Assembly (NCBI GenBank): GCA_021292165.1
Contig: CM037876.1
Span: 311,190,492 to 311,254,491, forward strand
Length of the DNA stretch: 64,000 nucleotides
DNA from: Shinisaurus crocodilurus
Taxonomy: Eukaryota > Chordata > Lepidosauria > Squamata > Shinisauridae
Direction: 5' to 3'
The translations under genes were made by a program, and so were the position numbers. The notes beneath the pieces are model-generated. The model saw only the letters and a program-made list of their open reading frames with translations. It was not told the DNA's origin and searched no databases. Shown here in pieces: positions 54,961 to 64,000 of this stretch; positions within the stretch are counted from its first letter, which is position 1; each line of letters starts with the position of its first letter.

Positions 54961-56379
54961 TCTGTCAGAGATGAAGGAAATCATTCTAGAACATGGGGAC
55001 CCCTTCATGACATGTCTTTTGAAGTTGCCAGTGTTGTGACAAAGGTGGTGATGCCAGGAATATCCAGCATGACATTCTTAACAGGGACTTCATTGGGATA
55101 AAGTCACACAAAACATTTAAGCATCATCCCAGCAGCCAGTCTGGCCCCCAGTTTAAAGATTTCTCCAAATGCAAGAAAATCAAGGGCAAAGTTGCTGGTC
55201 TTCGATAAGAGAAATCTTCCAGCTAGATTCATCATTGCAAAGAAAAGCTGGACACAAATAGACCTGAAAGAGGCACTTGGCACGTATAAGTTCTCTGCTC
55301 CTTCACCCTGATGGGAACATGCTCCTTGCATCGGACAAGTAAAAAGTCATACATGTCCTGGAAGAACTGGTGAAAACTTCCCATCAGCCAGCAGATGTTG
55401 AACATGTTTCCACACCTACACCTTCTCAGAAAAGGATCATACTCTTGGATGTGATGGCACCAGTAAGCACAACACAGAAAACTGATCAGATGAAAACATG
55501 AAAGGACTTTGCTGAAAAATTTGTTGCAAGTCTAGATGTCAAATGGTTATTAGAGAATTTAGAGTGAAAAACTGATACTTAATAGGTGTGTGCAAGAATG
55601 TCTTAAAGTAGGAGTGGCCAACCTGTAGCCTTCTGCCTAATTTCATGTTGCCCACGGGCCTTATTTCAAAAGCCCTCTGTAGGTGATCTGTTCATGACTC
55701 TGGCAAGAACAATCTGTCCCTCCCCTGGCAGCTCACTGGGCAGAGAGGAAGAGGGAGGGAGAGAGAAGGGGTTGTTGGAAAGAAAAAGAGGAAGAAGGCA
55801 GCAGAGAGAGAGAGAGATTAAGAGGTGATACACAGAGAGAGAGTGCACAAAAGGGCAGGCCCTGCCCACTTTTTGCCCTGTTCCTGGCCATCACGGGCAT
55901 GTGGCCTCAGACAGGATTGCCTCTGAGAGAATGTGGCCCTTGAAAATAGGTTCCCCACCCCTGTGTTAATGAGATCAGTAATAAGAGCATGGGTGCATGG
56001 GTGCGTGAGGTACAGCACTGAGTGTGTGGCTGTCCCAACTAGTTTATGTCTCACATTGAAATAAAGGCTGAACTAATAAAGTATCTGGCTGAGCAATCTG
56101 TACTATACTTCTCAAAAGACAACGTTTTTGGTTGTGTCAAGAGCAACAGTGCATTGCGACATTGCAGACTGTCGGAACATCTTCATCTGCACAACCAGGA
56201 GGAAGCAGACCACAATAATTATCCTTACTGCCGTTGATGCCATTAAAAAAAAATCCCCTGAAGGAGAGTTGGACATATACTCACCTAACAGCAATGACTA
56301 CTTGTTGCTAGTGCATTGGTACCCACAGCTCAGCCCAAACACCCAATTTACTACAGGAAAAGTCTCCTCAACACACACT
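54961..56379. other. Non-coding with decayed coding-like text at 55020-55560
   Basis: On the plus strand, short frames joined by shifts read DFIGIKSHKTFKHHPSS, FKDFSKCKKIKGKVAGLR, HVLEELVKTSHQPADVEHV and RIILLDVMAPVSTTQKTD. On the minus strand NEVPVKNVMLDIPGITTFV is also open. I do not recognise a family. A transposase relic or processed pseudogene is possible. 55640-55960 has gaggaagagggagggagaga low-complexity text. Confidence 0.35.
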
Positions 56380-57430
56380 ATCCCAGCTGACACACAGCTC
56401 TATTTTTCCTTTTCATCTTCAGCAGGTGAGGCTGTGGATGTGCTGAACAATGGCTGGCTGCAACAATGGACTGGATGAGGGCTAACAAACTGAGGCTCAA
56501 TCCAGACAAGACTGAGATGATGTCAGTGGGTGGTTCCTTTGACCGGATGGAGGGTGTTCAACCTGTTCTGGATGGGGTTGCACTCCCCTTGAAGGAGAAG
56601 GTTCGTAGCTTGGGGGTGTTCCTGGAGCCATCTTTGTCACTTGAGGCTCAAGTGCCTTCTACCAGCTTCGGCTGGTGGTCCAGCTATGCCCCTATCTGGA
56701 CAGGGATAGCCTGGTCTCAGTAATCTACGCTCTGGTGATCTCTAAACTAGACTGCTGCAACGCACTCTACATGGGGCTGCCTTTGAAGACTGTTCGGAAG
56801 CTGCAGCTTTTGCAAAATGCAGCAGCCAGGCTTATTGTGGGGACCGGAAGGTCCGAGCACATTACACCGGTTCTGGCCCATTTGCACTGGCTGCCAATAT
56901 GCTTCCGAGCTGAATTCAAGGTGCTGGTTCTAACCTATAAAGCCCTACACGGCTTAGGACCACAATACCTGACGGGACTTCTTTCCCAGTCCCAACTGCG
57001 ATCTACCCGGACACTACGCTCAACATCTGGGGTCCTCCTCTGACTGCCACCTCCAAGAGCGGCTGGGTTGGTGGCAACAAGGAGGAGGGCCTTCTCCGTG
57101 GTAGCCCCCCAATTATGGAATAAGCTCCCCACTGAGACCTGTCTGGCGCGCCAACCTTACTATCTTTTCGGCGCCAGGTCAAGACTTCCCTCTATGCCAA
57201 GGCATTCAATAGTTAAGAGCTCAAAATAGCACATTGGGGGGGGCAGGAAGAATTGTCACCTGTAGGCTTAGTTTTATTAACTTTTGGATTGTTACTTTAA
57301 ACTGTGCTTTTAAATTTGGTTTTTAATCTTTTTAACTATTTTGTATGTTTTTATTGTTGTTTTTATGTACAAACTGTTGTGAACCACCTAGAGAGCTTCG
57401 GCTGTGGGGCGGTATAGAAATGAAATGAGT
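56380..57430 (+). mobile_element. L2-like LINE 3' part (about 1 kb)
   Basis: Starts just at the RT catalytic box (ADTQLYFSFSS follows a worn YAD), then WMRANKLRLNPDKTEMMSVG, a frameshift near 56690, SKLDCCNALYMGLPLKTVRK, AARLIVGTGRSEHITPVLAH and LTYKALHGLGPQYLTGLL. 3' UTR has AGCTTCGGCTGTGGGGCGGT before (A/T)-rich end. Same subfamily as 14190-14934. Confidence 0.88.
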
Positions 57431-57769
57431 ACCTGAATATGCAAGGATTAAAAATACATTGGTTGATAAGTTTTTCTCAATAAATATAGTATTTGGTGCC
57501 ACTATCTAAACAGCATCCATTTTGACCATGATATTGGAGAACTCTGCTGTGAAAAGAGACCAGTGATTCTCAGGGTCATTGCACACAAATAATTGTAACA
57601 GCACTTCAGCACCATTTTTAAAACAGTACATAAACGATGGCGACTAGTCATGATGGCTATAGACTAGCCCCAGGATCTCATGCAGCATGTCCCTGAATAC
57701 CTGCTCCTGGGGAACCACAGTATCAGAGGGCAGTTACCCATCATGTACTTCCCAGGGCTTCCCAGAGGC
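57431..57769. other. Non-coding, nothing recognised
   Basis: No signature seen. Confidence 0.4.
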
Positions 57770-58216
57770 ATAGAATCATAGAAAAGTAGAGTTGGAAGGG
57801 GCCTACAAGGCCATCGAGTCCAACCCCCTGCTCAATGCAGGAATCTAGGTCAAAGCATCTCTGACAGATGTCTGTCCAGCTGCCCCTTGAATGCCTCCAG
57901 AGTGGGAGAGCCCACCACCTCCCTAGGTAGTTGATTCCATTGTCTTATTGCTCTGACAGTCAGGAAATTTTTCCTGATGTTTAGGTGGAATCTAGGTTCC
58001 TGTAACTTGAGCCCATTATTCCGTGTCCTGCAAACTGGGATGAACGAGAAGAGATCCTGGCCCTCCTCTGTGTGACATCCCTTCAAATACTGGAAGAGTG
58101 CGATCATATCTCCCCTTAGTCTCCTCTTCTGAAGGCTAAACATGCCCAGTTCTTTCAGTCTCTCCTCATAGGGCCTTGCTTCCAGTCCCTTTATCATCCT
58201 AGTTGCCCTCCTCTGT
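57770..58216 (-). mobile_element. CR1 LINE 3' end, intact C-terminal frame
   Basis: 115 open codons (57850-58197): [60 protein letters not shown] and GQLDRHLSEML, then the 3' UTR to the atagaatcatag tail. Closest relative 54268-54712. Confidence 0.9.
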
Positions 58217-58237
58217 GGGAATGGAATGCTTCGCTAG

Positions 58238-58325
58238 GCAGACTTTGGTCTGCTTTGGCCATGCTGGCTGGGGATGATGGGAGATGTAGCCCAACACAAC
58301 TGGAGGGCACCAGGTTTGGGGCAGC
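58238..58325. mobile_element. Half of a palindromic hAT MITE
   Basis: gctggctggggatgatggga, then ggagggcaccaggtttgggg: one arm only. Confidence 0.65.
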
Positions 58326-58399
58326 TGCTTTAACAGAAGGAATTAATGCTCTTAAACTGGCCCCTGGAGTAAGGAAGACAGGTGAAGGCAGGTGTTAAA

Positions 58400-58572
58400 C
58401 TGATGGTCCATCTAGTCCAGTATTGTTGACTCTGACGGGCACTGGTTCTGCAAAGGCTCAGGCAGGTACTTTCCTAGAACTGTTTCTGAAGATCCGTTTA
58501 ACTGGAGAAGTCAGGATGTCAAGGACTGGGTTTGGAACCTTATGCATGCGAAGCATGTGCTCTACCACCGCC
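58400..58572 (-). mobile_element. tRNA-derived SINE, degraded
   Basis: ctagtccagtattgttgact, ctcaggcaggtactttccta, then complement of the tRNA head (catgcgaagcatgtgctcta). Relative of 42990-43163. Confidence 0.7.
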
Positions 58573-59192
58573 ACTCATATAGTCTCACTCTCCGTCTCTC
58601 TCTTAGCAAGATTCCTCTGTGTAGGGATGTACGGACTTAGTTAAATCCGTTCCGTCCATGTGTCAGGGATTGTCAGGCACCTTTCATTCCATTGTCCGCT
58701 CATTGAGGGAACTGGATTTTGTGCAAATGCATTTGCACACATTCACACTTTTCACACCTTAGTCTATGGGGGAAATGCACATTTTCGGGGGGGTTTTTTT
58801 TGGTTTTTTTTAATTTTTTGTGATTTTCCTATGACTAAATTTGCGTATAATTACGGATGGTAAAAAACAAACCACCAGACGGCAGAATGTGTGCAACTTG
58901 AAAAAAAGCCAGTCCGCTGTGGAATCCGCAGGTCGGATTCATAGAAACCCAAACTCATTTGAATCCGTTGCGGATTTGTACCTCTGTGTACCTGGGGATA
59001 TATTCAGGTGTGCAAGGAATTCCTGTAAGGCCAAATCGCAGTAAACTGGGGGGGCGAGAACGCAAGGTAGCTGTGAACCAGAATTGCCTCTTGAGCAGCA
59101 CTTTCCACTCTAGGAGCCCTGGAGTCTCCCAAAAGACAGACTAAAAAACCACTGCATGTAACGCTGCTGTGTCCTATCACGATTGGCGCTGC
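58573..59192. other. Non-coding; weak low-copy repeat near 58620-58980
   Basis: Shares gtagggatg and ccatagact-like words with 41330-41700; not classified. Confidence 0.3.
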
Positions 59193-59358
59193 ATGCATCC
59201 CTTGCAACACTGCAGAGGATCTGGGAGTGAGCGGGGTGTGTGTGTGTCAGCTATGCCTCTTGGATTGTTCGCAGTATGCATCCCTTGCAACACTGCAGAG
59301 GATCTGGGAGTGAGCGGGGTGTGTGTGTGTCAGCTATGCCTCTTGGATTGTTCGCAGT
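59193..59358 (+). repeat. Perfect 83-bp tandem duplication
   Basis: Units 59193-59275 and 59276-59358 read as identical, beginning atgcatcccttgcaacactg and including GTGTGTGTGTGTC. Confidence 0.92.
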
Positions 59359-60701
59359 AGCCAACTGTTGGGGCAGCAAAATGTCTTGGTTGGTCTGACC
59401 TTGGCTGCAGCAATCAGGCAGGCTGTTTTTGGAAAACACTGGGAGAAAAAGGTAGCCAAGCTGTGAGGCCAGCTCTGAGTATGCTGGGAATGTTGTGCGC
59501 TCTTCCATGCTCTGCTTATCCACACCTGCGGGTTACCCAGCCAGGCTGTCATCTGAAGAGTGGCCCTGCATCTTACCAGAAGGTCAAGCACCAAGGAGAC
59601 CTAATTAAAAGCTCATTACAAGAGACAATCTCCATTAGCATGCCAAACTTCATGCAAATCCATTAACTCCAGGGCTTTCTTCGGAAGCTTTAAATTCCTG
59701 CCCAGTGCCCCAGGGGCTGGAAAATGTGGCGGGTTAATTTGCTGTTCTCCGTCTGTGAAAATTAGGCTCAGTCCAGCTTGCTCTCTGGATTATTTCACAT
59801 TCCAGCAAATTAGTTTTATCCGTTCTGAGAACATTTTAACAAAGAGAGTTCTTTTGGCATCACATGGATAAAATAGCGATGGATAAAAAAGAATGAGCAG
59901 CTCGCCTAATCAGGAACAAATAACTTTAAATCTCTCCCAAAAATGCAGCTTTTCCTGTTATTTCTCCCTCTCCCTTTCTCTCTCTTCCATTTATCTTTCG
60001 ACACTTGGATTTTTTTTTTTTTTGTTAAGTCTCACTACAAGTCCAGATCTTTCTTGCCACCCGCACCCCCTCCCCGTTCCTCCAAAATAAAAGGGTTTTA
60101 TTCCATTGTCACAGATCTCCAAACTTGTTAAGCATAAAGTCAGTAAATGATACTATTGTTGGGATGGAGGCGATTTATCTAGGAGAGAGGGAGGCCATGG
60201 GGGAGCCTGGTGAATAAAGCGCCCAGCGAGGGCTCGAATGAACCCAAATGGCTCAAAGTAAACAGAGAAATCTGAAAGCTTTTGTGAGTTGAAAGTGGCT
60301 ATCTGTTGCAGGTCCTGCCTCATTAACTGCTAATAGAACCATTGCCGTGGCCTTCTGGGATACCTAACCCTCATGGCCGACCTGTGTCGCCCTCCCTGCC
60401 GCCTCCCAATCGAACTAGATGAACTTTAGGCGAGCACACTCCTGCCATTCTTATGTCAGGTTGTGCAGTGGCTTGACCTTAACCTCTTCAGAAAATGTTT
60501 ACCTGCTTTCCGTCCCGTAGGCTATATTGGAGGGAGAGAGAAAGAAAGAGGGATGTCTATGAATCCAAATTCAAACGGAAGACATGACAAGTGTGTGGTC
60601 ATGGTGATGGGTAGAGTGGAGTGAGTTGCAGATTAAAGAAGAACGTAGAAAGGAGAGCAACACCCACTAAGGTTGACATCCTATATCTGCGTACCTGAGA
60701 C
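59359..60701. other. Unique AT-rich DNA, candidate regulatory stretch (about 59560-60480)
   Basis: No repeat or gene. Contains a perfect octamer ATGCAAAT at 59652-59659, nearby CCATTAAC, GGATTATTTCAC near 59787 and AAATTAGTTTTATCC near 59808. Conserved non-coding function is inference. Confidence 0.35.
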
Positions 60702-61250
60702 CAGGGATGTTGAAGAGTCCTTGGTCTCGAGTCACGAGTCGAGTCACGAGTCTTTGGACCAGAGTCTCGAGTCCGAGTCCGAATCCTTGGTCCAAAATGG
60801 TGACTCACGAGTCACAAGTCACGAGTCATTCCCAAAGCTGACTCCACGAGTCCCTATTAAAATCAATGGGTTTTCCCCCCAACAAAATAAGGCTACTTCA
60901 CACTCAGAGCAGCCACACAGAGTAATCTCAGGTCCTTCTTCTGCCTCTCCCAAGTACGCAACACATCAATCAAAATAAATCTTGACACACTGTTGGGGCT
61001 GCACTCCTGGTAGCCGTCCATAGTGGCCGAGCAGCGGCACACCTCGCTTCCATGCGCTCTTCGCCAGCAATCACACTCCTCTCCACTCCTTCTGGCACAG
61101 CCCAGGGATGTTGAAGAGTCTTGGTCTCGAGTCCCGAGTCCCGAGTCTCGAGTCCCATTAAAAATATTGGGACTCGAGTCCGAGTCGAGTCAGAGGGGGG
61201 ACTCAGTCCGACTCATGAGTCGAGTCCTCGAGTCCGAGTCCCCATCCCTG
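60702..61250 (-). mobile_element. GACTCG-rich hAT element, copy D
   Basis: Reverse orientation: CAGGGATGTTGAAGAGTCC at the left, GTCCCCATCCCTG at the right; exact 8-bp duplication cctgagac (60694-60701 and 61251-61258). An internal CAGGGATGTTGAAGAGTC near 61103 repeats the left end. Shares transposase-flanking text (gtccttcttctgcctctccc near 60932) with copy C. Confidence 0.94.
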
Positions 61251-61296
61251 CCTGAGACTAAGCCCCTTCCAACTCTATTAAATCTATGAATCTATA

Positions 61297-61360
61297 TGAA
61301 GCCCCATTGAACCCAATGGGACTTACTTCTGAGTAGACATGCCTAGGATTGTGCTGTTAG
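61297..61360. mobile_element. Short palindromic element (CAATCCTA type)
   Basis: gaacccaatgggacttactt, then gagtagacatgcctaggatt: one and a half arms of the family at 32478 and 39953. Confidence 0.65.
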
Positions 61361-61371
61361 GGGCTCTAGAG

Positions 61372-61503
61372 CAGTGTCCTCCAACCTTGGGTCAGATGTT
61401 TTTGGCCTACAACTCCCAGCATGCCCCAGCCAGCGTAGCTGGCTGGGGCATGCTGGGAGTTGTAGGCCAAAAACATCTGGGGACCCAAGGTTGGAGGACA
61501 CTG
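61372..61503. mobile_element. Palindromic hAT MITE
   Basis: CAGTGTCCTCCAACCTTGGG to TTGGAGGACACTG; exact 8-bp duplication ctctagag (61364-61371 and 61504-61511). The left arm lacks a few bases of CCCCAG. Confidence 0.93.
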
Positions 61504-61511
61504 CTCTAGAG

Positions 61512-63484
61512 TAAGGGTAGGTTTCACAGGCCTTTGAGCAAAGAGTCACAGCACAAGATCTACCTCAGCTTGTATAACTTATCCGCTCGTTCTGTCCTCA
61601 GCCCCATTAGATGGGGGGAAAGGAGGCAGAAATGGGGAGGGGGGGTTGGGGTGCTTTGGCCAGCAGAAGGAAGGAAGGGTGGTGGGAGAGAAAAGGCATA
61701 GGAGGACTAGATAGACCATGGTACAGGGTAATATTACAGCTTCCTCTCTCTTGCTCATAAACATGCAGCCAGCCTGCTTCTGAAGGAGCCCTGTCTGGCA
61801 AAGCTTTGGAAATGGCAATAATTACAAGCTGATGATGGATGCCGAAAGGAAAAAAAAAGGGGGGAAGCCCCGCCCCGCCATGGTTCATAAGGAAGTACAG
61901 GCTCGGGCTGTAGGGAAATTACAGGCTAAATCCCTTTCTAGTTGAGGCCTTTTGGTGTTCTTAATCACAGACTTTAACAGTTATAATGAACATTGTTGCG
62001 TTTTATCGATCAACTTCCATGGCAGACAAGCCTCCCATTTTTATATAAATAAATAAATAAATAAATATGATTTTATTTTGATAGCTAAAATAAGAAACGG
62101 AAAGAAAAAAAATGAGAGGGGATCAAGAGCGGGAGTTTTCAGAGGAAGGCCTCCCTAGCTTTTAGAAGGGTGGAAACTTGTATGCGAACCTGCCAGCATC
62201 ATCGCCTCCAACCGAGCGAGCATTTCCATTTGTACAGACACAAGGACAAATCCAGGCAAAATCAGCCATGTCTTCCACCACCACCACCCAACACTTTTAG
62301 ATTTGGGTTGCGGTCCTATATTTGGCCAGATGTGCCTGAGGATACAATGAAGATATAAGAGCACCAGTGCTACTCCGTTCCCATTGAGGGGATTGAATCA
62401 TGCCTTCGATCCATTTAAACCAACATGGCAACAGCTACCCACATACCAGATGAAGATGCTGTTGTTAGCGTTCTCTGTTAGCACTTGATTTACTGGGCCA
62501 GGCCTGGCATCTGAGCTGTTCCTTCCTTTCCTTTCTTTTTTGGGTGAGGGGGCAGGCAGCATGCCTTGGTTGAGTTACAGAAATCACCCGATCCATAATG
62601 TCTTCCTGTTTTCTTTTCATAAGTCCCTTTCTTCCTTCCAATCCTGGCTCTCCCTTTTCAATGTGAAATGATTTCTTTATATTTAACTGTCTCTTTCCAA
62701 TACAGACCGGAATTGTTCTAAACAAAGGGCAAACGGTATCGGTGGAAACTATATATTAAATGCAAGACAATTGTCTAGTTTTCATTAGGTCGCTGAGTGA
62801 AAAGTCGAAACGCCTCTGTTTTTCCCAAGGTACTCAGATATCCATGAACTGCCTCCTTCCCCATCTCCACCGGTTCATTTCTCCCACCACGAGAGCTTCC
62901 TGAAAGAATGCCCGGCTTTCTGCTCTTTATACTGTCAACTGTGACGGCAACCAGCAACACAGACATTTCTTATTGTTTACAAGGGATGAACACCAACAAG
63001 GCATCCCTTATCATCAGATAAACTCTTCTAAACCCTCCCTCCGCTCAGTTGGCCAACAAACCTTTTCATGGTACATTGCCTATAATTGACGGTGAAAAGA
63101 CGTTAACCAGAAAAGAGATCAAAACTTTATCTCAGTAAAAACAAAATGGGCAAACAGCTATTGAGATAGAGTACTTCATGCCAAATGCCCGGCCCAGCAG
63201 AGAGATGGTCTTTCCTGCTGAGACATTTGCAGCAAGAGAGATGACATTTTAAAGAGACCTCTAAGCACACAAATGTGTGAGGAAAGCTACGTTGCATACT
63301 GGCTAATCCTGTCACATTTCTAGGGACATATTGGGAGCAGAACTGGATTGGACTCATTGGGTTGTATCCAGACTTAATCATAATTGGAATAGACCAACCG
63401 AAATTAGTGGGATTTACATGAGTCATGACTAACCTAAATCCCATTGATTTCAGTGGGTCTATATGGGGATTTCTCTTCCATCTG
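61512..63484. other. Unique AT-rich DNA
   Basis: No gene recognised. 62640-63130 is repeat-free with motif-like words (acaattgtctag, atcatcagataaac). 63360-63470 has worn palindromic text. An (AAAT)n run lies near 62047-62067. Confidence 0.35.
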
Positions 63485-63487
63485 ATC

Positions 63488-63519
<32 letters not shown>

Positions 63520-63800
63520 GACTCCTTTCTCAGAAAAAGACTCAAGGATTAATAATAATAGGGATTAGAACATACCAAAAAAAGTAAAATAATTTAAAAC
63601 AGCTAAAAACAATTAACAAATAAAATACCAAGACCAGATAAAACAACTGAATTAAGAAACCCATCAAATGCCATCAAAATACCTGGGAGTAGAGGGAAGT
63701 CTTAACCTGGAACTGAAAATATGAAAATGTTGGCACCAAACTGACTTCAGTGGGAGAGCCTTCAACAATCAGGGGGCCACCACCAAAAAGGTTTAGTGCT
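63485..63800 (-). mobile_element. L2-like LINE 3' end, with (ATT)n
   Basis: (ATT)n at 63489-63520, 3' UTR-like A/T-rich text, then the complement of the coding end: GTAGAGGGAAGTCTTAACCTGG as at 14435, TTGGCACCAAACTGACTTCA. 63800-64000 shows nothing recognised. Confidence 0.7.
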
Positions 63801-64000
63801 TTAGTGCCAGACTCAAGCAGGGGAAACTATCTTACAGCCTCAGCAGCCATCCCCTTCACAAACTTTGTGTAGGGTGACTCTCACTCTATAGCAAATCCAG
63901 CCCACCTGGTTTCCTAATCTGGCCAGTGAGTTGGGAGGCCTAATTTCTCCTTTTGCACACGCACCCCAAAGATTCACCAGGTTTGGAGCGGGGTCAATGG

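Noticed and set aside
1..64000. CRISPR array, operons, bacterial promoters or attachment sites
   Set aside because: The content is vertebrate nuclear DNA; the direct repeats seen are microsatellites, tandem duplications or transposon ends.

Overview
The window reads as a nuclear fragment from a reptile, most likely a squamate (lizard or snake). The reasons are tRNA-headed Sauria-type SINEs, several CR1 and L2-like LINEs, a LINE with a YADD reverse transcriptase and a C2H2-like tail, Penelope-like and DIRS-like pieces, and many hAT and Tigger-type DNA transposons. These calls rest on reading motifs, flanking duplications and internal repetition by eye. No database search was run, so family names are recognition-level.

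I find no multi-exon host gene. The one intact host-type coding sequence is an intronless EIF5A copy (48307-48771, 154 aa) with a GC-rich leader, an A-rich 3' end and an exact 17-bp target-site duplication. It is a processed retrocopy with an undamaged frame.

Layout. 0-5 kb: LINE, Sauria SINE and CR1 copies, then unique AT-rich DNA (3.7-4.6 kb). 5-13 kb: a 5S-rRNA-derived SINE, hAT MITEs, L2 and CR1 copies, nested at 10.7-11.9 kb. 13-17 kb: an unclassified repeat ('X') split by two L2 copies, with an inverted partner at 16.8-17.1 kb. 17-20 kb: nested hAT elements, including two copies of a family packed with GACTCG. 22-26 kb: a CR1 endonuclease region broken by a Penelope-like element, itself broken by an L1 (which holds a Sauria SINE) and by another LINE. 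26-38 kb: mostly unique, with palindromic MITEs and a CpG-rich element at 34.4-34.8 kb. 38-48 kb: CR1 inside L2, SINEs, LINE tails and a rearranged CR1. 48-50 kb: EIF5A retrocopy and a hAT element. 50.7-55 kb: the longest LINE copy, broken by a 1-kb hAT that keeps a transposase remnant and by a CR1 tail. 55-64 kb: decayed coding-like DNA, L2 and CR1 tails, and long unique AT-rich stretches.

Autonomous LINEs (CR1, L2, L1, the YADD LINE, Penelope-like) left mostly 5'-truncated copies. SINEs parasitised them: the 5S-derived SINE carries a CR1 tail. hAT transposase mobilised many short elements, most with readable 8-bp duplications, so insertion order can be read in several places. The unique AT-rich stretches look like a gene desert that may hold regulatory DNA, but that is inference.
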